64,000 bases of DNA from Pseudomonas cavernae. Lineage in GTDB: Bacteria > Pseudomonadota > Gammaproteobacteria > Pseudomonadales > Pseudomonadaceae. Below are positions 59,897 through 64,000 of the stretch, in pieces (the first letter of the stretch is position 1; each line of letters opens with the position of its first letter). The notes beneath the pieces were generated by a model, which ran no database searches, was not told the DNA's origin, and saw nothing but the letters and a program-made list of their open reading frames with translations. A program made the translations under genes and the position numbers. The stretch spans positions 2,046,001-2,110,000 of the forward strand of contig NZ_CP032419.1 of assembly GCF_003595175.1 (NCBI RefSeq). The letters are read 5' to 3'.

Positions 59897-62293
59897 CTAG
59901 CGGGTCAGCCGCAGCGCGTTGAGCACCACGGTCAGGGAGCTGACGGACATGCCGATCGCCGCCCAGGCCGGGGTGATCCAGCCGAGGGCGGCGAAGGGCA
60001 GCATCAGGCCATTGTACAGCCCGGCCCAGAGCAGGTTTTCGATGATGATGCGCCGCGTGCGCCGGGCCAGACCGAAGGCCGCCGTGAGCGCCTCCAGGCG
60101 ATTGGACAGCAGCACCGCATCGGCGCTGGTCTTCGCCAGGTCGGTGGCCGAGCCCATGGCCACGCTGATGTCGGCGGCGGCCAGCACCGGAACGTCGTTG
60201 ACGCCGTCGCCGAGCATCAGCACCTTGCGTCCCTGTTGGTGCAGCTGTTGGAGGATCGCCAGCTTGTCGTCCGGGCGCAGGCCGCCGCGGGCATCGGCGA
60301 TGCCCAGCTCGGCGGCGACGCTGGCGACCATCGGCGAGCTGTCGCCGGACAGCAGCAGGGTGTTCCAGCCGCGCGTTCGGCAGGCGGCCAGCAGGGCCGG
60401 GGCGTCGGCGCGCAGGCGGTCGTCGAGCACCAGCCAGGCCAGTGGCCCATGACTGTCGCCGAGTAGCAGCCATTGACCGGGTTCGTCGGGCATGCTCGGC
60501 GCTGGGCGGCCACTCAGGGCGGCGACGAAGGCCGGTTGGCCTATGCGCAGGCGGCGGCCGTCGACCACGCCTTCCAGGCCCAGGCCCGGCGTATTGCTGA
60601 CCTCATCGGCGGCCTGCGGTGCCTGGCCGAAGGCGCGGGCGATGGGGTGTTCCGAGCGGCTTTCCAGGGCGGCGGCGAGCGCCAGGCAGGTGTCGGCATC
60701 GACCGCGGCCAGCGGGCGGATTTCGCGCAGGGTCAACCGGCCTTCGGTGAGCGTGCCGGTCTTGTCGAAGATCACCGTGTCGATCTGGTTCAGGCCTTCC
60801 AGCACATGGCCGCGGGTCAGCAGCAGGCCGAGCTTGTGCAGGGTGCCGGTGGCGGCGGTCAGCGCCGTCGGGGTGGCCAGCGACAGCGCGCAGGGGCAGG
60901 TGGCGACCAGCATGGCGAGGACGATCCAGAACGCCCGCTCGGCATCCAACTGCCACCAGAGCAGGCCGATAGCGGCCGCCGCCAGCAACGACAGCAACAG
61001 GAACCACTGTGCGGCGCGGTCGGCGAGTTCGGCCAGGCGCGGCTTTTCCGCTTGCGCGCGCTCCAGCAGGCGGACGATGGCTGAGAGCCGGGTGTTTTGG
61101 CCGAGCGCCTGCACCTCGACGGTCAGCGGCCCTTCGACGTTGAGCGTGCCGGCGGTGACCGCATCACCCGGGCGACGCGCCTGCGGCAGGTATTCGCCGG
61201 TCAACAGCGATTCGTCGACGCTCGACTGGCCGGCGAGGATGCGCCCGTCGGCCGGTATTACAGCGCCGGGCAGCACCTGCACGCGCTCACCCAGGCGCAG
61301 TTCGCTGAGCAGGATGCGCTCGCTCTGCTCCTCAGCATTCAGACGCAAGCAGGAGGCCGGCAACAGGTTGACCAGCTGTGCGGTGGCTGCGGCGGTGCGC
61401 TCGCGGGCGCGGCGCTCCAGGTAGCGGCCGCTGAGGAGGAACAGGGCGAACATGCCGACGGCATCGAAATACAGCTCGCCCTGGCCGCTGATGGCCGTCC
61501 AGATTCCCGCCAGGTAGGCGCCGCCGATGGCCAGCGAGACCGACACGTCCATGGTCAAGTGGCGGGTGCGCAGGTCGCGCAGGGCGCCTCGGAAGAACGG
61601 CGCGCAGCTGTAAAAGACGATCGGGGTGGTGAGGAACATCGCCACCCAGCGCATGATCTGGTGCATCTCCGGGCTGAGGTCGATGTTGAATTCCGGCCAG
61701 GTGGCCATGGTCGCCATCATCGCCTGGAACCACAGCAGGCCGGCGACCCCAAGCTGGCGCAAGGCGCGACGGTTTTCCGTGGCCAGTTGCTCGGCGGCCC
61801 GGTCGGCCTGATAGGGATGGGCGGCGTAGCCGATCTTGCGCAGCTCGGCGAGCAGCTGGCTGAGCGGCAGTTGGCTGTCGGCCCAGCGCACATGCAGACG
61901 GTGGTTGGACAGGTTCAGGCGCGCCTCGCCGACGCCGGGCAGATGCTTGAGGTGATGCTCGATCAGCCAGCCGCAGGCGGCGCAGCTGATGCCTTCCACC
62001 AGCAGGGTGGCTTCGGCCAGATCGTCCTGATGGCGGACGAAGGGTTGCTGCACCTCCGGGCGGTCGTACAGGGCCAACTCGTCGCTGAGCTGCTGCGGCA
62101 ACGCCTGGGGGTTGGCGGAATTTTCGCTGCGGTGCTTGTAGTAGCTGTCCAGACCACCGGCAACGATCGCCTCGGCCACCGCCTGGCAGCCGGGGCAGCA
62201 GAATTCACGCGGGTCGCCGAGCACCGACGTGCGAAAGCGGCTGCCGGTAGGTATCGGCAGTCCGCAGTGGTAGCAGGGCAGGGGAGCGGTCAT
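59897..62293 (-). CDS. ccoI: Copper-transporting P1B-ATPase CcoI
   Basis: 798 residues from ATG 62293 (MTAPLPCYHCGLP). N-terminal CYHC and CCPGCQAV, then a heavy-metal domain with GISCAACGWL near 101-110. Membrane motif CPCAL near 472-476 (ion binding), catalytic DKTGTLTEGR near 515-524, GDGVNDVPVLAAADISVAMG near 705-724. It exports or delivers copper for cbb3 oxidase assembly. An upstream ATG (62371) would overlap ccoH by 41 bases and is rejected. Confidence 0.93.
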   Translation of the reverse strand: MTAPLPCYHCGLPIPTGSRFRTSVLGDPREFCCPGCQAVAEAIVAGGLDSYYKHRSENSANPQALPQQLSDELALYDRPEVQQPFVRHQDDLAEATLLVEGISCAACGWLIEHHLKHLPGVGEARLNLSNHRLHVRWADSQLPLSQLLAELRKIGYAAHPYQADRAAEQLATENRRALRQLGVAGLLWFQAMMATMATWPEFNIDLSPEMHQIMRWVAMFLTTPIVFYSCAPFFRGALRDLRTRHLTMDVSVSLAIGGAYLAGIWTAISGQGELYFDAVGMFALFLLSGRYLERRARERTAAATAQLVNLLPASCLRLNAEEQSERILLSELRLGERVQVLPGAVIPADGRILAGQSSVDESLLTGEYLPQARRPGDAVTAGTLNVEGPLTVEVQALGQNTRLSAIVRLLERAQAEKPRLAELADRAAQWFLLLSLLAAAAIGLLWWQLDAERAFWIVLAMLVATCPCALSLATPTALTAATGTLHKLGLLLTRGHVLEGLNQIDTVIFDKTGTLTEGRLTLREIRPLAAVDADTCLALAAALESRSEHPIARAFGQAPQAADEVSNTPGLGLEGVVDGRRLRIGQPAFVAALSGRPAPSMPDEPGQWLLLGDSHGPLAWLVLDDRLRADAPALLAACRTRGWNTLLLSGDSSPMVASVAAELGIADARGGLRPDDKLAILQQLHQQGRKVLMLGDGVNDVPVLAAADISVAMGSATDLAKTSADAVLLSNRLEALTAAFGLARRTRRIIIENLLWAGLYNGLMLPFAALGWITPAWAAIGMSVSSLTVVLNALRLTR

Positions 62294-62330
62294 GGGGCTA
62301 CTCGGGAAAGGGTGACAGCGCGCGGCGTCA

Positions 62331-62873
62331 TCACTTTCCTTGGACTTCGGCCCCCGGGATGGCTTCGTCACCGAGTTTCAGCTCAGCGCCCGGAGCCACG
62401 CTTTCTTCCTCGAACAGGCGCCAGGTCTGGCCTTCGTGCTCGCCCAACAGTTCGACGAAGCGGTGGCCACTGATGGCCTCGCTGAGCTGGCCGACGTAAC
62501 GGCCCTGCTCGCTGGCGCTGCGGTTGAGCTGGATATGCCGGTCCTTTTCCGGTTGGGTCGGCGAGATCAGGCTCAGCTCGAGGCTGGCGGGCTGGCTGTT
62601 GCCGTTCAGGCTCAGGCTGATCTCGCCGGTCAATTCGTCCAAGTGGATGTCGGCATGCAACTGCAGGTCACGGGCCAGGCGTTCGCGGTCGAGCGAGCGG
62701 CTGATGCCTTTGCCAGCCTCGTAATAGTTGTCGTTGACCAGGGTGTCCTGGTTGCTGACCGCAATGCGGATCAGGTTGACGCTGAGGATCACCGAGGTGC
62801 CAAGCATGCCGATGATGGCCCAGGGCCAGAAGTTCTTGTACCAGCGGGTGCTGTGTTGCGGAGCGGAAGGCAT
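62331..62873 (-). CDS. ccoH: cbb3 oxidase assembly protein CcoH (FixH)
   Basis: 180-residue single-span membrane protein. Segment WPWAIIGMLGTSVILSVNLIRIAV near 16-39, followed by NDNYYEAGKGISRSLDRERLARDLQL, the FixH signature, and a periplasmic domain with beta-rich sequence. Located between ccoI and ccoG as in other fix/cco operons. Start ATG 62873. Confidence 0.95.
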   Translation of the reverse strand: MPSAPQHSTRWYKNFWPWAIIGMLGTSVILSVNLIRIAVSNQDTLVNDNYYEAGKGISRSLDRERLARDLQLHADIHLDELTGEISLSLNGNSQPASLELSLISPTQPEKDRHIQLNRSASEQGRYVGQLSEAISGHRFVELLGEHEGQTWRLFEEESVAPGAELKLGDEAIPGAEVQGK

Positions 62874-62929
62874 GCTGCGGTTCTCTTGCTGGGCAGGCGG
62901 ACACGCGTTTGGCGCGTGCCCGCGGGATT

Positions 62930-64000
62930 TTACCGGACGCGTGGACCAATGAAACGACTCTTCGCCTCGACCTGGCTGCCCGGGTTGTCGGCGTCGTGCA
63001 GGGTGAAGGTCACCTCGTTGGTGCTCGACGGCAGTTTTTCCGGCGCGATGGACAATTCTACCGGCAAGCTGAGAATTTCACCGGCGGCGACTTTCAGCTC
63101 GCGTTTGCCTTCCAGCTGGATGTCGTCCAGGCCCTTGGCGTCGATCAGATAGGTGTGATCGCGCTGGTCCTTGTTCATGATCTTCAGGCTGTAGACGTTC
63201 TCGATCCGGCCTTCGGCATTCTCGCGGAACAGCACGCGGTCCTTGCTGACATCGAAGCCGACCAGCGGGCGCATGACAATGGCGCCGACCAGCACGCTGA
63301 TCATCGCCAGCAGGGCGAGGGCGTAGCCGATCAGGCGCGGGCGCAGCAGGTGGGTCTTCTGCCCGGACAGGTTGTGCTCGGTGGTGTAGCTGATCAGGCC
63401 GCGCGGGTAGTTCATCTTGTCCATGATGCTGTCGCAGGCATCAATGCAGGCGGCGCAGCCAATGCATTCGATCTGCAGACCGTCGCGGATGTCGATGCCA
63501 GTCGGGCAGACTTGCACGCACATGGTGCAGTCGATGCAGTCGCCGAGCCCTGCGGCCTTGTAGTCGATGCCTTTCTTGCGTGGGCCGCGGTGTTCGCCTT
63601 TGCGTGGGTCGTAGGAGACGATCAGGGTGTCCTTGTCGAACATCACGCTTTGGAAGCGCGCGTACGGGCACATATAGATGCACACCTGCTCACGCAGCCA
63701 GCCGGCGTTGCCGTAGGTGGCGAGGGTGAAGAAACCGACCCAGAAATACGCCCAGCCATCGGCCTGGCCGGTGAACAGTTCGCTGAGCAGCTCGCGGATC
63801 GGCGAGAAGTAGCCGACGAAGGTCAGGCCGGTGAGGAAACCGATGAGAATCCACAGGCTGTGCTTGGCCAGCTTGCGGGTGAACTTGTTGGCGCTCATCG
63901 GCGCCTTGTCGAGTTTCATGCGCTGGTTGCGGTCACCTTCGGTGATCTTCTCGCACCACATGAAGATCCATGTCCAGACGCTCTGCGGGCAGGTGTAGCC
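62930..64000 (-). CDS. ccoG: cbb3 maturation ferredoxin-like protein CcoG (FixG), partial
   Basis: The frame runs off the window edge; 356 residues are visible, the N-terminal part is missing. GYTCPQSVWTWIFMWCEKI is at the edge, followed by membrane segments (about WILIGFLTGLTFVGY and WAYFWVGFFTLATYG), a CX2C-type CMYCP-like CIYMCPYARFQSVMFDKDTL, two 4Fe-4S motifs (DCIDCTMCVQVCPTGIDIRDGLQ and ECIGCAACIDACDSI), and a C-terminal Ig-like FixG domain (about 265-356). Cupric reductase or electron-transfer roles in cbb3 assembly are discussed in the literature. The start lies beyond 64000. Confidence 0.95.
   Translation of the reverse strand, partial: GYTCPQSVWTWIFMWCEKITEGDRNQRMKLDKAPMSANKFTRKLAKHSLWILIGFLTGLTFVGYFSPIRELLSELFTGQADGWAYFWVGFFTLATYGNAGWLREQVCIYMCPYARFQSVMFDKDTLIVSYDPRKGEHRGPRKKGIDYKAAGLGDCIDCTMCVQVCPTGIDIRDGLQIECIGCAACIDACDSIMDKMNYPRGLISYTTEHNLSGQKTHLLRPRLIGYALALLAMISVLVGAIVMRPLVGFDVSKDRVLFRENAEGRIENVYSLKIMNKDQRDHTYLIDAKGLDDIQLEGKRELKVAAGEILSLPVELSIAPEKLPSSTNEVTFTLHDADNPGSQVEAKSRFIGPRVR

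Overview
The window is about 65% GC, densely coded, and matches a Pseudomonas chromosome close to the P. aeruginosa lineage. Gene order is the main evidence. guaD-xdhCBA, a GntR regulator, then smc-zipA-ligA is followed further on by ffs (4.5S RNA), dnaX, ybaB, recR and an acyl-CoA dehydrogenase, and later by anr, hemN and the ccoGHIS assembly genes. This is the pseudomonad core order (from memory), interrupted by accessory blocks. No tRNA, rRNA, CRISPR array or intact insertion sequence was seen.

Layout. (1) 86-10970: purine and polyamine nitrogen salvage. Guanine deaminase, XdhC, XdhB and XdhA are on the minus strand, with a 45-codon candidate gene fused by an ATGA overlap to xdhC. A PuuB-like oxidase, a PuuA-like glutamine synthetase and a plus-strand GntR/FCD regulator follow. 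(2) 10982-17936: smc, zipA and ligA; a strong terminator lies 20 bases before ligA. (3) 17937-18988: an AT-richer membrane methyltransferase-like gene framed by dispersed inverted repeats. (4) 18989-33140: a complete Tad/Flp pilus locus: AraC-type regulator with a degenerate receiver domain, Flp pilin, prepilin peptidase, an AAA+ ATPase not in the textbook tad set, CpaB, secretin, lipoprotein, three pseudopilin-like proteins, TadZ, TadA, TadB, TadC and TadD. (5) 33141-34795: a MITE-like element touching the HU stop codon, HU, two probable gene remnants and 4.5S RNA. (6) 34796-40590: dnaX, ybaB, recR, acyl-CoA dehydrogenase, metallo-beta-lactamase-fold hydrolase.

(7) 40678-48472: an acidic amino-acid module on the minus strand, aatJ-aatQ-aatM-aatP-ansB-aauS-aauR. 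Its upstream region carries a good sigma-54 promoter and two copies of the AauR-type inverted repeat TTCGG-N4-CCGAA 32 bp apart, so sensor, regulator, promoter and regulon can all be read from the window. A decayed pobA fragment lies just upstream. (8) 49106-54686: two accessory redox modules, AraC/SDR/small monooxygenase-like protein and TetR/BVMO/SDR, both with repeated operator candidates in the divergent promoters. (9) 54914-64000: ferritin-like predicted hydrolase, apt, anr, hemN (preceded by a perfect Anr box), a SafE/TauE-like membrane protein, ccoS, ccoI, ccoH and the start-truncated ccoG: micro-aerobic respiration and cbb3 oxidase assembly.

Several families of short inverted repeats punctuate the intergenic spaces. 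One 30-base arm pattern occurs in at least six places. Start codons were revised wherever the longest reading frame ran into the preceding gene.
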